64,000 nt of DNA, from NCBI RefSeq assembly GCF_004014805.1, contig NZ_ATDN01000001.1:186001-250000 (forward strand). Direction: 5' to 3'. The position numbers and the translations under genes are program-made. Positions 1 through 9,200 of the stretch are shown piece by piece. Numbering within the stretch: the first letter of the stretch is position 1; each line of letters opens with the position of its first letter. This DNA is from Mycolicibacterium elephantis DSM 44368 (GTDB lineage Bacteria > Actinomycetota > Actinomycetes > Mycobacteriales > Mycobacteriaceae). Below the pieces are notes generated by a model that made no database searches, was not told the origin of the DNA, and was given only the letters and a program-made list of their open reading frames with translations.

Positions 1-138
1 GGTCATGACCGCACCATACCGCTAATGAATCCAAACCGTGTGCACCCCCCGCCGACTGCTCTGCGATTTGCGATGACGCGTCTGCATAGACTGAACTTTC
101 GAATCGGGATTCCCTTCACACGAACCGAGAGCTACCCC

Positions 139-1173
139 TTGCCGCTTTCCGTAAAACTGCCAGCGCAGGCCTTTCGCATCTGTGCGTTCGTGGTGGCTAT
201 CTTTTCGTTTTCGGGATGTTCGGCGAACCCGGTGGACGCGCCGCCGCCGACGATTCCCCCGGCGCAGGCCGCCGACGCGCCGCCGGTCACCGCCGAACCC
301 GCCGGGGTCGTGCATCCGCTGCGCGGCCGTGCAGTTACCGCGAACTTCGATGCGGCCACCGACGCGCTGGCGGTGCTGAGCCCGGGACCGGCCGAGACGT
401 CGGTGCTGTCGGTGATGGCGCCGACGGGCGCCACCCGCGAGGTGCCGCTGCCCGGTGCGGCGACCGCGATGACCGGCGACGGCGAGGGCCGGGTGTATCT
501 GGCCACCCGCGGTGGCTACCTCGTGGTCGACCTCGCGACGGGCGAGAGCACCCCGGTCGGCGTGGAAGGACAGCAGGACACCGACTTCACCGCGATCACC
601 CGCGGCGACGACGGCAGGATCGTGCTCGGCAGCGCCGACGGCGCGGTGTACACCCTCGGGCCGGATGCCACCGTCGCCGCCGAGGTCAAGATGTTCGCCC
701 GGGTCGATGCGCTTGTCACCCAGGGCGACACGGTCGTCGTCCTCGATCGCGGACAGACCTCGGTGACCACGTTGTCCGACGACGGAACCGGGGCCGGGCA
801 GGCGCTGCGGGCCGGTGACGGCGCGACGACGATCGCGGCCGACCCCGCCGGCCGCGTCCTGGTCGCCGACACCCGCGGCGGTGAGCTGCTGGTGTTCGGC
901 ACCGATCCGCTGATGTTGCGGCAGCGCTATCCGGTGCCCGACGCGCCGTACGGGCTGGCCGGCTCCGCCACCCTGGCGTGGGTGTCGCAGACCGCGAGCA
1001 ACACCGTCGTTGGCTACGATCTGGCCACCGGCATCCCCGTCGAGAAGGCGCGATATCGAACCGTGCATCAACCGAACTCCCTGGCCTATGACGAACGGTC
1101 TGGCACCCTGTATGTGGTGTCGGGCTCTGGAGCGGGTGTGCAGGTGATCTCCAACGCGGGGGTGTCTGGGTGA
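139..1173 (+). CDS. lppL: Conserved lipoprotein, LppL-like, beta-propeller type
   Basis: Predicted surface lipoprotein of about 344 aa and unknown biochemical role. A short charged N-terminus is followed by a hydrophobic stretch (FRICAFVVAIFSFSGC) ending in a lipobox-like FSGC, then a proline-rich linker. The rest consists of repeated short beta-rich segments with DG/DT turns (VYLATRGGYLVVD, RIVLGSADGAVYTLG, RVLVADTRGGELLVFG), the look of an NHL/YVTN-type beta-propeller. The TTG at 139 is chosen because it puts the lipobox about 25 residues from the start. The frame stays open back to an ATG at 25, which would give an unusually long n-region. The stop overlaps the next start as GTGA. Position before pyrD matches M. 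tuberculosis lppL (Rv2138). Confidence 0.75.
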   Translation: MPLSVKLPAQAFRICAFVVAIFSFSGCSANPVDAPPPTIPPAQAADAPPVTAEPAGVVHPLRGRAVTANFDAATDALAVLSPGPAETSVLSVMAPTGATREVPLPGAATAMTGDGEGRVYLATRGGYLVVDLATGESTPVGVEGQQDTDFTAITRGDDGRIVLGSADGAVYTLGPDATVAAEVKMFARVDALVTQGDTVVVLDRGQTSVTTLSDDGTGAGQALRAGDGATTIAADPAGRVLVADTRGGELLVFGTDPLMLRQRYPVPDAPYGLAGSATLAWVSQTASNTVVGYDLATGIPVEKARYRTVHQPNSLAYDERSGTLYVVSGSGAGVQVISNAGVSG

Positions 1174-1427
1174 GCGCCATGCATCGCGGCAGGATGCCCC
1201 CCGGCTGGGACAAGGATCTGTCCGACGACTACGAATGGATCCCGCTGCGGCTGCCGCCGGATGTGACGCGCATCAGCGCGTCGACCCGGCTGTCGATCGA
1301 GGCCGAGTACCGCGGGTGGGAGCTGACGCGGGTCAGGCTCTACACCGACGGCTCCCGGCGGGTGCTGCTGCGCCGCAAGAAGACGCCGGCCGACCGGGCG
1401 GGCATTGCGGAGCAGCCCGCGCTGTGA
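1170..1427 (+). CDS. Small DUF5703-like protein
   Basis: Small soluble protein of 85 aa without a signal peptide or membrane segment. The core [20 protein letters not shown] followed by [20 protein letters not shown] and a basic RRKK patch is what I recall of the actinobacterial DUF5703 family; no function is known to me. It is coupled to the upstream lipoprotein gene (GTG start inside the GTGA overlap; a second possible start is ATG 1179) and ends 7 nt before pyrD. The three genes are therefore very likely one transcript. The basic C-terminus could suggest nucleic acid or membrane-surface binding, but that is only a guess. Confidence 0.7.
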   Translation: MSAMHRGRMPPGWDKDLSDDYEWIPLRLPPDVTRISASTRLSIEAEYRGWELTRVRLYTDGSRRVLLRRKKTPADRAGIAEQPAL

Positions 1428-1434
1428 GGCGCTG

Positions 1435-2544
1435 ATGTACGGCGCGTTGCGGCGGTCGCTGTTTCTGGTCGCGCCCGAGCGCATCCACACCTGGGTGTTC
1501 ACGGTGCTGCGTGCGCTCACCGCCCCGCGGGCGACGCGGCGGGCGCTGATGCGCTGGCTGGCGCCGCGCGATCCGGTGCTGGCCAGCACGGTGTTCGGGG
1601 TGCGGTTCGCGGGCCCGCTCGGGCTGGCGGCGGGGTTCGACAAGAACGGCAGCGGCCTGCACGTCTGGGGGGCGTTGGGGTTCGGCTACGCCGAGGTCGG
1701 CACGGTCACCGCGCAGGCCCAGCCCGGCAACCCGGCGCCGCGGTTGTTCCGGCTGCCCGACGACCGCGCCCTGCTCAACCGGATGGGGTTCAACAACCAC
1801 GGCGCCGGTGAGCTGGCGCTTCGACTGGCCCGGCACGTGCCCGACGTGCCGATCGGGGTGAACATCGGCAAGACCAAGACCACCCCGCCCGAGCGCGCCG
1901 TCGAGGACTACGCCGAAAGCGCGCGGCTGCTCGGGCCGCTGGCGGCGTACCTGGTGGTCAACGTCAGCTCACCGAACACCCCGGGGTTGCGGGACCTGCA
2001 GGCGGTGCAGTCGCTGCGGCCCATCCTGGAGGCGGTGTTGGCGCAGACGTCGACGCCGGTGCTGGTGAAGATCGCGCCCGATCTGTCCAATCAGGACGTC
2101 GACGAAATCGCTGACCTGGCAGTCGAATTGGGGCTGGCCGGCATCGTCGCCACCAACACCACGGTGTCGCGCGAAGGGTTGCTCACCCCCGGCGTCGACG
2201 AACTCGGACCCGGCGGCATCTCGGGGCCGCCGGTGGCGGCGCGATCGCTGCAGATCCTGCGCAGGCTCTACCGGCGGGTGGGTGACCGCCTGGTGCTGAT
2301 CAGCGTCGGCGGCATCGAGACCGCCGACGACGCGTGGGAGCGCATCACCTCGGGCGCGTCGCTGCTGCAGGGCTATACCGGGTTCGTGTACGGCGGCGGG
2401 CTGTGGGCCAAGCACATTCACGACGGCATCGCACGCCGCCTGCACGACGGCGGTTTCACCGCCCTAACCGACGCGATCGGCTCGGCCCTCCCCCGCGAGC
2501 CCCACCCCGGCGAGCTGGGCCGCCACTCCGACGAGCAGACGTGA
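1435..2544 (+). CDS. pyrD: Dihydroorotate dehydrogenase (quinone), class 2
   Basis: Oxidises dihydroorotate to orotate in pyrimidine synthesis, passing electrons to membrane quinone. The 369-aa product has the amphipathic N-terminal extension typical of class 2 enzymes, the FMN-barrel motif [18 protein letters not shown], the active-site loop [12 protein letters not shown] with its serine base, KIAPDLS, ATNTT and the phosphate-binding LISVGGI...[15 protein letters not shown] 1435 is preferred over an in-frame TTG at 1405 that would run back into the upstream gene. The stop codon lies inside the left arm of a long palindrome, so transcription probably ends right after the gene. Length and motifs match the mycobacterial family (about 357 aa in M. 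tuberculosis). Confidence 0.95.
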   Translation: MYGALRRSLFLVAPERIHTWVFTVLRALTAPRATRRALMRWLAPRDPVLASTVFGVRFAGPLGLAAGFDKNGSGLHVWGALGFGYAEVGTVTAQAQPGNPAPRLFRLPDDRALLNRMGFNNHGAGELALRLARHVPDVPIGVNIGKTKTTPPERAVEDYAESARLLGPLAAYLVVNVSSPNTPGLRDLQAVQSLRPILEAVLAQTSTPVLVKIAPDLSNQDVDEIADLAVELGLAGIVATNTTVSREGLLTPGVDELGPGGISGPPVAARSLQILRRLYRRVGDRLVLISVGGIETADDAWERITSGASLLQGYTGFVYGGGLWAKHIHDGIARRLHDGGFTALTDAIGSALPREPHPGELGRHSDEQT

Positions 2545-2589
2545 AATCCCCTACATTCGGGCGATTTCGGGGGTTTTCACGTCTGCTCG
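2532..2589. terminator. Long inverted repeat at pyrD/PEBP convergent ends
   Basis: A 15-bp perfect arm CGAGCAGACGTGAAA (2532-2546) is matched by its reverse complement at 2575-2589. After one mismatch the stem continues with CCCC (2548-2551) against GGGG (2570-2573). It covers the pyrD stop codon and lies between convergent genes. There is no long T-tract, so it is not a textbook intrinsic terminator. A bidirectional transcript end or RNA-stabilising stem is the likeliest role. It resembles the palindrome at 60060-60119 (both contain GACGYGAAA near CCCC). Confidence 0.6.
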
Positions 2590-2614
2590 CGGGAAGGTGC
2601 GGGAAGGTGACGCG

Positions 2615-3145
2615 CTACTTCTGCTCGTAGGTGCCGTGGATGACCGCGCGGGCGATCGCGTTCATGAACAGGTTGAAACCCAGGTACGCCGGGCTGGCGT
2701 CGCCGTCGAGTTCGAGCTTCTCGACCTTGACCGCGTGCACGGCGATGAAGTAGCGGTGCACGCCGTGTCCGGCGGGCGGGGCGGCGCCGATGTAGCGCTT
2801 CATGCCGGCGTCGTTGGCCAGCGTCAGCGCGCCGCCGGGCAGGTCGCTGCCGTCACCGGCGCCGGCGGGCAGCTCGGTGACGGTGGCGGGCAGGTTGGCC
2901 ACCGCCCAGTGCCAGAACCCCGAGACTGTCGGGGCGTCGGGGTCGTAGACGGTGACCGCGAAGCTGCGGGTTTCCTCGGGGAACCCCGACCAGCTCAGCT
3001 GCGGTGAGATGTCGGATCCGCCGGCCCCCATGATTCCGCTGACCTGGTCGTTGGCCAGCGGTTGGCCGTCGGTGACCGAGTCCGACGTCAGCGTGAACGA
3101 CGGCAGCTTGGGCAGGAAATCGTATGGGTTGTACGGAAAAGCCAC
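2615..3145 (-). CDS. YbhB/YbcL family PEBP protein (TB18.6-like)
   Basis: A 176-aa cytoplasmic protein of the phosphatidylethanolamine-binding / Raf-kinase-inhibitor-like family. Visible family features are the ligand-pocket segments [38 protein letters not shown] (DPDAP plus FWHW), the GPAPPAGHG-like loop here written [19 protein letters not shown], and the final GTYEQK. Bacterial members bind small anionic ligands, and their physiological role is unclear. The protein corresponds to Rv2140c by sequence and position. It is convergent with pyrD and lies 25 nt downstream of the M20 peptidase gene, so the two may be co-transcribed. ATG 3145 is a clean start. Confidence 0.9.
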   Translation of the reverse strand: MAFPYNPYDFLPKLPSFTLTSDSVTDGQPLANDQVSGIMGAGGSDISPQLSWSGFPEETRSFAVTVYDPDAPTVSGFWHWAVANLPATVTELPAGAGDGSDLPGGALTLANDAGMKRYIGAAPPAGHGVHRYFIAVHAVKVEKLELDGDASPAYLGFNLFMNAIARAVIHGTYEQK

Positions 3146-3170
3146 GGTGGAACCCTTTCTTTGATTGTGA

Positions 3171-4553
3171 TCAACAGTGCAGCAGGAAATGCTCGAGAAC
3201 TCTGGTGCCGAACTTCAACGCGTCAACGGGTACCCGCTCGTCGACGCCGTGGAACAGCGACGCGAAATCCAGGTCCGGCGGCAGCTTCAGCGGCGCGAAC
3301 CCGAAACACCGAATTCCCAACCGCGCGAAGTGTTTTGCGTCAGTACCGCCGGACAGCATGTAGGGCACGGTGCGGGCGTCGGGGTCGGCGGACAGGATCG
3401 CGGCGTTCATCGCGTCCAGCAGTTCGCCGTCGAAGGTGGTCTCATACGACGGCAGGTTGGTGATCCACTCCCGGGTGACGTCGGGGCCGATGAGCTCGTC
3501 GACCTCGCGTTCGAAGGCGGCCTGCCGCCCCGGCAGCACGCGGCAGTCCACCACGGCTTCGGCGGCGCCGGGAATGACGTTGGCCTTGTAGCCAGCCTTG
3601 AGCATGGTGGGGTTGGCGGTGTCGCGCAGCGTGGCGCCGACGATCTTGGCGATCGGGCCGAGCTTGGCGATCGCGCCCTCGATGTCGGGTGAGTCGAAGT
3701 CGAAGGTGTAGCCGGACTCCTCGGCGACGGCGGCCAGGAACTGCTCAACGGAGTCGGTCAGCACGATCGGGAACTGGTGGCGACCCAGTTTGGCGACGGC
3801 GTCGGCGACGGCGGTGACGGCGTTGTCGTCGTTGATCATCGAGCCGTGGCCGGCGCGGCCGTGCGCGGTCAGCCGCATCCACATCATCGCCTTCTCGGCG
3901 GTCTCGATCAGGTACAGCGTGCGCTCGCCGCCGTCGCGGCGCGGAATGGTCAGCGAGAAGCCGCCGACCTCGCCGATCGCCTCGGTCACGCCCTCGAAGA
4001 GGTCTGGCCGGTTGTCGACGAGCCACTTGCAGCCATAGTTGCCGCCCGCCTCCTCGTCGGACACGAACCCGAACACGATGTCGCGGGGCGGCACGATGCC
4101 GGCACGTTTGAAGTGGCGGGCAACGGCGATCATCATCCCGCACATATCCTTCATGTCGACCGCGCCGCGGCCCCACACGTAGCCGTTCTCGACCGCGCCG
4201 GAGAAGGGGTGCACGCTCCACTCCGAGGGATCGGCGGGCACCACGTCGAGGTGGCCATGCATCATCAGGGCCCCGCGACCGCGGTCGGCGCCCTCGAGCC
4301 GGGTGAACACGTTGCCCCGCCCCGGCGCGCCTGCCTCGATGTATTCGGTCTGGTAGCCGACCTCCTGCAGCTGCTCGGCCACCCAGTGGGCGCACTCGGC
4401 CTCGCCCTTGGTGGTTTCCGGCTCACCGGTGTTGGTGGTGTCGAACCGGATGAGGGTGCTGACGATGTCGACCACTTCGGCTTCGGCGTGCGACGGCGAG
4501 GACACGCCACCATTCGTACCATTGAGGTGATTGGTTCGGTTTGGGTCCGGCAT
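3171..4553 (-). CDS. M20/M25/M40 family metallopeptidase (DapE/ArgE-like)
   Basis: Zinc-dependent amidohydrolase of 460 aa from the group containing succinyl-diaminopimelate desuccinylase, acetylornithine deacetylase and carnosinases. Expected metal-site motifs are present: [12 protein letters not shown] (His and Asp ligands), [18 protein letters not shown] with the catalytic Glu pair, and the late histidine in [15 protein letters not shown]. The lid/dimerisation domain with AHGRAGHGS sits in the middle. The M. tuberculosis counterpart (Rv2141c) is sometimes called DapE2. Substrate cannot be read from sequence, and a general dipeptidase role is as likely as a biosynthetic one. An alternative start is GTG 4505, which removes a poorly conserved leader. 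The gene is divergent from the tRNA-Leu gene. Confidence 0.85.
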   Translation of the reverse strand: MPDPNRTNHLNGTNGGVSSPSHAEAEVVDIVSTLIRFDTTNTGEPETTKGEAECAHWVAEQLQEVGYQTEYIEAGAPGRGNVFTRLEGADRGRGALMMHGHLDVVPADPSEWSVHPFSGAVENGYVWGRGAVDMKDMCGMMIAVARHFKRAGIVPPRDIVFGFVSDEEAGGNYGCKWLVDNRPDLFEGVTEAIGEVGGFSLTIPRRDGGERTLYLIETAEKAMMWMRLTAHGRAGHGSMINDDNAVTAVADAVAKLGRHQFPIVLTDSVEQFLAAVAEESGYTFDFDSPDIEGAIAKLGPIAKIVGATLRDTANPTMLKAGYKANVIPGAAEAVVDCRVLPGRQAAFEREVDELIGPDVTREWITNLPSYETTFDGELLDAMNAAILSADPDARTVPYMLSGGTDAKHFARLGIRCFGFAPLKLPPDLDFASLFHGVDERVPVDALKFGTRVLEHFLLHC

Positions 4554-4585
4554 CGGTGATCCGATAGCCTTAGCTGCCAGAACTG

Positions 4586-4674
4586 GTCCGAGTGGCGGAA
4601 TGGCAGACGCGCTAGCTTGAGGTGCTAGTGCCCTATTAACGGGCGTGGGGGTTCAAGTCCCCCCTCGGACACCA
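4586..4674 (+). tRNA. tRNA-Leu (anticodon GAG)
   Basis: Acceptor strands GTCCGAG (4586-4592) and CTCGGAC (4664-4670) pair perfectly, followed by discriminator A and an encoded CCA (4672-4674). The anticodon stem CTAGC/GCTAG encloses TTGAGGT, giving anticodon GAG (reads CUC/CUU). A long variable arm with TGCCC...GGGCG and the T-arm GGGGGTTCAAGTCCCCC confirm a class II leucine tRNA. A GGCGAC/GTCGCC hairpin (4677-4697) follows. The tRNA marks the left border of the accessory segment. Confidence 0.97.
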
Positions 4675-4759
4675 CCGGCGACACGACTCAGGTCGCCCAG
4701 CTCTGCGTACATCCGCGCACGTTTCGAGCCGGATCTTCTCGTTGTTCACCGCCTGATCG

Positions 4760-5344
4760 TCACGGAATGGCGTTGTCGATGAGGACGGCGGCGATGGCGG
4801 CGGCCGTCGGGAACGATTCGGTGTTGAGCACCCGCGTGCGGGTTGAGGCGCCGTCGAGGAGCAACGCCAGTTGCTCGCCGAGCTCCTCGGGGTTGGTTGC
4901 GCCGGCATCGCGGGCGGTTTCGGCGAACCGCGCGGCGACCGTGAGCTTGTACTCGCGTGCGTATTCGGATGCCGGGTGATGCGGGTCGTGGACTTCCACG
5001 GCCGCCGCGATGTAGGGACACAGGGGCGTGACGTCCTGGGTGCCAGACATGGGCACCTCGAAAGCTGCGAGGAGCTTCTCGCGCGGGGTGAGGTCGGTGC
5101 GATCGAACACGTCGCCCATGACGTTCGGATCGAACCGTCGCAGGTATTCGGCGACCAGTTCGTCCTTGCCCGCGAAGTGTTGGTAGGCCGTGCGCTTCGA
5201 CACCTGGGCCTCCGCGCACAGCTGATCCATGCCGGTGCGGTTGATGCCCTGTTCGCGGAACAGGCGTTGTGACGCACGCAGGATTCGCTCGCGTGCGCCC
5301 CTGCCCCGGCGCAGGCGTTGGGGGCCCTTCTCCAGCTCCGTCAT
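4760..5344 (-). CDS. TetR family transcriptional regulator
   Basis: A 194-aa repressor-type regulator. The N-terminal helix-turn-helix is typical: RILRASQRLFREQGINRTGMDQLCAEAQVSKRTAYQHFAGKDELV, with the TetR signature in the SKRTAYQHFAGKDELV part. It is followed by a divergent all-helical ligand-binding domain with a PLCPYIAAAVEVHDP segment. ATG 5344 is chosen because the downstream protein starts sensibly (MTELEKGP); the open frame upstream crosses the probable operator. It is transcribed divergently from the SDR gene with 141 bp between starts, which suggests that it regulates itself and that gene. The ligand is unknown. Confidence 0.9.
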   Translation of the reverse strand: MTELEKGPQRLRRGRGARERILRASQRLFREQGINRTGMDQLCAEAQVSKRTAYQHFAGKDELVAEYLRRFDPNVMGDVFDRTDLTPREKLLAAFEVPMSGTQDVTPLCPYIAAAVEVHDPHHPASEYAREYKLTVAARFAETARDAGATNPEELGEQLALLLDGASTRTRVLNTESFPTAAAIAAVLIDNAIP

Positions 5345-5370
5345 GCGTCCAGTATAGAACTGTTGGTAAC

Positions 5371-5439
5371 GATCGGTGTACATAGCTTGCGCACACACCG
5401 ACCGTCCGCTAGATTACGCACACTGATCGGTTTACATAG
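5371..5439. promoter_or_regulatory. Candidate TetR operator: two direct repeats
   Basis: Two near-identical 15-mers, GATCGGTGTACATAG (5371-5385) and GATCGGTTTACATAG (5425-5439), differ at one base and are 54 bp apart, start to start. They lie in the intergenic region between the divergent tetR and SDR genes. Their position and repetition suggest binding sites for the adjacent regulator. The ACCGATC half resembles half-sites of other TetR-family operators. No binding has been shown. Confidence 0.55.
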
Positions 5440-5485
5440 TGGTTCCGGACAGTTCTGGACGCAACATCTATTCAACGGAGTGATC

Positions 5486-6220
5486 ATGGGAAAGCTCGAT
5501 GGCAAGGTAGCGGTAATCACCGGCGCCTCAACGGGATTGGCGCTGGCCGGCGCGAAGTTGTTCGTCTCCGAAGGGGCTCATGTCTTCATCACGGGCCGCA
5601 GGCAGGAAGCGCTGGATCAGGCGGTCGAGTCGATCGGCCGCAATGTCACCGCCGTGCGGGGCGATGCGGCCGACCTCGACGACCTCGACCGGTTATATGA
5701 CACGGTCAGGCGGGAAAAGGGCGCGATCGACGTGCTGTGGGCCAGCGCCGGGGACGCCGAGTACGGAAAACTCGGCGAGATCACCGAGGAACAGTTCGAC
5801 GCCACCTTCTGGCTGAACGCGCGCGGCATGTTGTTCACCGTGCAGAAGGCATTGCCGCTGTTCAACGACGGTGGCTCGATTTTCATGACCGGTTCGAACG
5901 CCTCGATCAAGGGTTATCCCGGCTGGAGCGTTTACGCCGGGAGCAAGGCCGTGCAGCAGGCCTGGGCCCGCGTATGGCTGGCCGAGTTGAAGGACAGGCG
6001 GATCCGGGTGAATGTATTGAGCCCCGGCCAGGTCGCGACCGCCAAGCAGGAAGAACTGTTCGACGAAGAGACGAAGCGGCAATTCGAATCCCTGATCCCG
6101 CGCGGTGAAATGGGCCAGCCTGACGAAATCGCCTCAGTCGCAATGTTCCTCGCCTCCGACGACTCGAGCTATGTGAACGGGATGGAGCTGGTTGCCGACG
6201 GCGGCACCGCGGCGATCTGA
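5486..6220 (+). CDS. SDR family NAD(P)-dependent oxidoreductase
   Basis: Classical short-chain dehydrogenase/reductase of 244 aa. It has the Rossmann start VAVITGASTGLALAGAKLF, arginines after the second strand (TGRRQ, favouring NADPH), catalytic Ser137 (TGSNAS), Tyr150 and Lys154 (VYAGSK), and the C-terminal DEIASVAMFLASDDSSYVNG...ADGG signature. Two motifs are off-consensus: the TGxxxGxG loop ends in Ala19 instead of Gly, and the NNAG motif reads ASAG. ATG 5486 is preceded by AACGGAG, a reasonable ribosome binding site, so the open frame further upstream is not used. It is divergent from tetR and probably controlled by it. The substrate is unknown. Confidence 0.88.
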   Translation: MGKLDGKVAVITGASTGLALAGAKLFVSEGAHVFITGRRQEALDQAVESIGRNVTAVRGDAADLDDLDRLYDTVRREKGAIDVLWASAGDAEYGKLGEITEEQFDATFWLNARGMLFTVQKALPLFNDGGSIFMTGSNASIKGYPGWSVYAGSKAVQQAWARVWLAELKDRRIRVNVLSPGQVATAKQEELFDEETKRQFESLIPRGEMGQPDEIASVAMFLASDDSSYVNGMELVADGGTAAI

Positions 6221-6292
6221 AGACGACAACCGCCAGCCGCCCTCGACCTGCAGGCTCGTCTTGCTCAACCCGTCCGGGACGTGACCTGGACC

Positions 6293-9200
6293 TCAGTACA
6301 CGTCACGCACGTAGCGTTTGGCGACCACCAGCTCACGTTTGTAGTCGTGGGCCTGCTGGTGGGACATCCGCCCGTGGCGCTCGATGATCGTGGTCAACGC
6401 GGCGTCGACGTCCTTGGCCATCCGGGCGGCGTCACCGCAGACGTACAGATGCGCCCCGTCGTCCATCCACCGCCACACGTCGGCGCCGTAGTCGAGCATC
6501 TTGTGCTGGACATACACCGGTTTGGCCTGGTCGCGGGAGAACGCCAGGTCGAGCCGGTTGAGCAGGCCGTCACGGGCCATGTCCTCGAAATCGTCTCGGT
6601 AGTAGAAGTTCTCGCGGCGGTGCCGCTCGCCGAAGAACAGCCAGTTAGCCCCGGTGTGCCCGCGGGCGCGCCGCTCCTGCAGGAACCCGCGGAACGGCGC
6701 CACCCCGGTACCCGGGCCGATCATGATCATCGGCGTCGTGCCGTCCTCCGGGGGCCGAAAGTGCGGCGAGCGCTGCAGGAACACCGGCGCAGACGTCGCC
6801 CGGTCGGCCAGAAACGTCGAGCAGACCCCGCCGCGCGGGCCGCCGTCGGCGCCGCGGTAGCGCACCACCGACACCGTCAGCTGCACCACGTGCGGGCTCA
6901 CCAGCGGGCTCGACGAGATCGAGTAGCTGCGCGGGGTCAGCCGCACCAGCACCCGCTGCCATTCGACCGGGTCCGCGTGCACGACGAACTGCTGCACCAG
7001 ATCCAGCCCGTTTCGGCCCACCAGCCACTTGTCACGCTTGTGCCCCGACGCGCGCAGCGGTTTGGCGTCGCGGCTGTGGTCGGCGATGAACCGGATCAGG
7101 TCCGGGGTGACCCGGCAGATGTCGTAATGTGCGGTCAACGCCTCGCGCAGCGTCATCTCGGACCCGTCCACCTCGACGACCTGCCCGCCGCGTAGTCCGG
7201 TGGCGGTCAGCCATGCCTCCACCACGGCGGGATCGTTCTCGGCGAACACCCCCAGCGAGTCGCCGGTGGCGTAGCTGACGTCATGCGCCGAGACGTCAAA
7301 CCCGAACTGACGCACTTCTTTTCGCGACGCCGGCGCGGTCAGCAGGGTGTTGCGAACCATGGGGACGACGATGGGATGCGCGCGGGTGAACGGTTCGGCG
7401 ACCACGGTCGACGGTGCCGGCGAGCCGCCCAGCAGCGACGCGGCAGAGTCGGTCCACCGCCGAATCAGTTCGTCGTCATGGGCTTCACACTCGGCGCGCT
7501 CGATCATGGGTATCGCCCCCAGCGCGGCGAACCTCGTGTCGATCGATCTGGCGTGCCCGCAGAAGTTCGAGTAGGAGCGGTCCCCGATTCCCAGCACCGC
7601 ATACCGGATGCCGTCCAGCGCCGGGGCGTCCGGTGCGTCCAGGCGTTCCCAGAAACCGGCGCCGTTGTCGGGTGCCTCGCCGTCGCCGAACGTGCTGGTG
7701 ACGACGAGCACGTCGCGCCCGGCCGCGAGGTCGGTCAGCCGCGCGTCGTTCATGTTGACCAGATGCGCGCCGCCGAGCCGGTCGGCCAACCGGGCGGCGA
7801 CGCCCTCGGCGGTGCCGGTCTGCGACGCCCACAACACCAACGGGCCGTCCGCGGCGTGCGAGCGCGGCGGTGCTGCAACGGGTTTGGGGGCGGGCGGCGG
7901 GGCCACCGGGCGGAGGTCGACCGCGCACACCTTGAACTCCGGCTGCAGTGACTCGGGGTCGACGGCGTCGCTCGTCAGCGCGTTGACGGTGAGCAGCTCA
8001 CCGTGTTCGTCGTTCCAGTGAAACGGCGCGAAGCAGTTGCCCGCCCGCACCCGGTCGGTGAGCACCGCCGGGAGCACTGCGCACCCGCGGCGTGAAATCA
8101 GCTCGACGGGTTGACCTTCGGCGATGCCACGCTCGGCTGCGTCGGCGGGGTGGATCTCGACGAACGGCCGGCCGTCCAGCTTGTTGAGCGCGGCGACCTT
8201 GCCGGTCTTGGTCATGGTGTGCCACTGGTGCTGCACCCGTCCGGTGTTCAGCACGAAAGGGTAGGCGTCGTCGGCGGATTCGGCCGGGTCGACGTGCGGG
8301 CGGGCCAGGAATCGTGCGCGTCCGGACGGTGTCGGGAACCGCAGTGTTCCGCGCTGGACGTAGCGGATCGGGTTTCGGGCGTCGCCGTCGGGCGGGCAGG
8401 GCCACTGCAGCGGGGTGTGCCGCAGCCGCGCATAGCTGACGCCGCGCAGGTCGTACCCGGTGTCGAGGTTGGTGAAGCCGCGGATCTCGTCGAAGATCTG
8501 CTCGCTGGAGTCGTAGCGGAAGTGTTCGGCGAAGCCCAGATGTGCGGCGACGTCGCAGATCAGCTGCCAGTCAGGGCGGGCCTGCCCCGGCGGCGTGATC
8601 GAGCGCTGCAGCAGGGTCATGGTGCGCTCCGAGTTGACCATCACCCCGTCGGATTCGGCCCACAGCGCGGCGGGCAGCACGATGTCGGCGTAACGGTTGG
8701 TCGCGGTGCTGCGGTAGGTGTCCTGGGTGACGACGAGCTCGGCGCGCTGCAGCGCGGCGATGACAGTATCCCGGTTCGCCACGGAGGCAACGGGATTGGT
8801 GCAGATGATCCAGCAGGCCTTGATCTCGCCGTCGGCGGTCCGGCGGAACATGTCGATGGTGCCGGTGCCGACGTCGGACCTCAGCGTGTCGGGCGGCAGG
8901 CCCCACCGGTGCTCGACGAAGGCGCGGTCCGCCGCCGACGTCACCGCGCGCTGACCGGGCAACCCCGGTCCCATGTAGCCCATTTCGCGACCGCCCATGG
9001 CGTTGGGCTGGCCGGTCAGCGACATCGGGCCGCTTCCGGTCCGACAGATCGCCCCGGTCGCCAGATGCAGGTTGCAGATCGCGTTGGTGTTCGCGGTGCC
9101 GTGCGTACTCTGGTTGAGCCCCATGGTCCAGCAGCTCATCCACTCCCCCGCGTCGGCGATCATGCGGGCGGCGGTGCGGATGTCGGACTCGGCCAGTCCG

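Noticed and set aside
1..6. CAT at 4-6 could be the ATG of a minus-strand gene running off the left edge (Rv2137c in M. tuberculosis lies there).
   Set aside because: Only two codons are inside the window, so nothing can be supported.
6220..6262. Inverted AAGACGA/TCGTCTT between the SDR and nitrate reductase genes.
   Set aside because: Only 7-bp arms with a 29-bp spacer, expected by chance.
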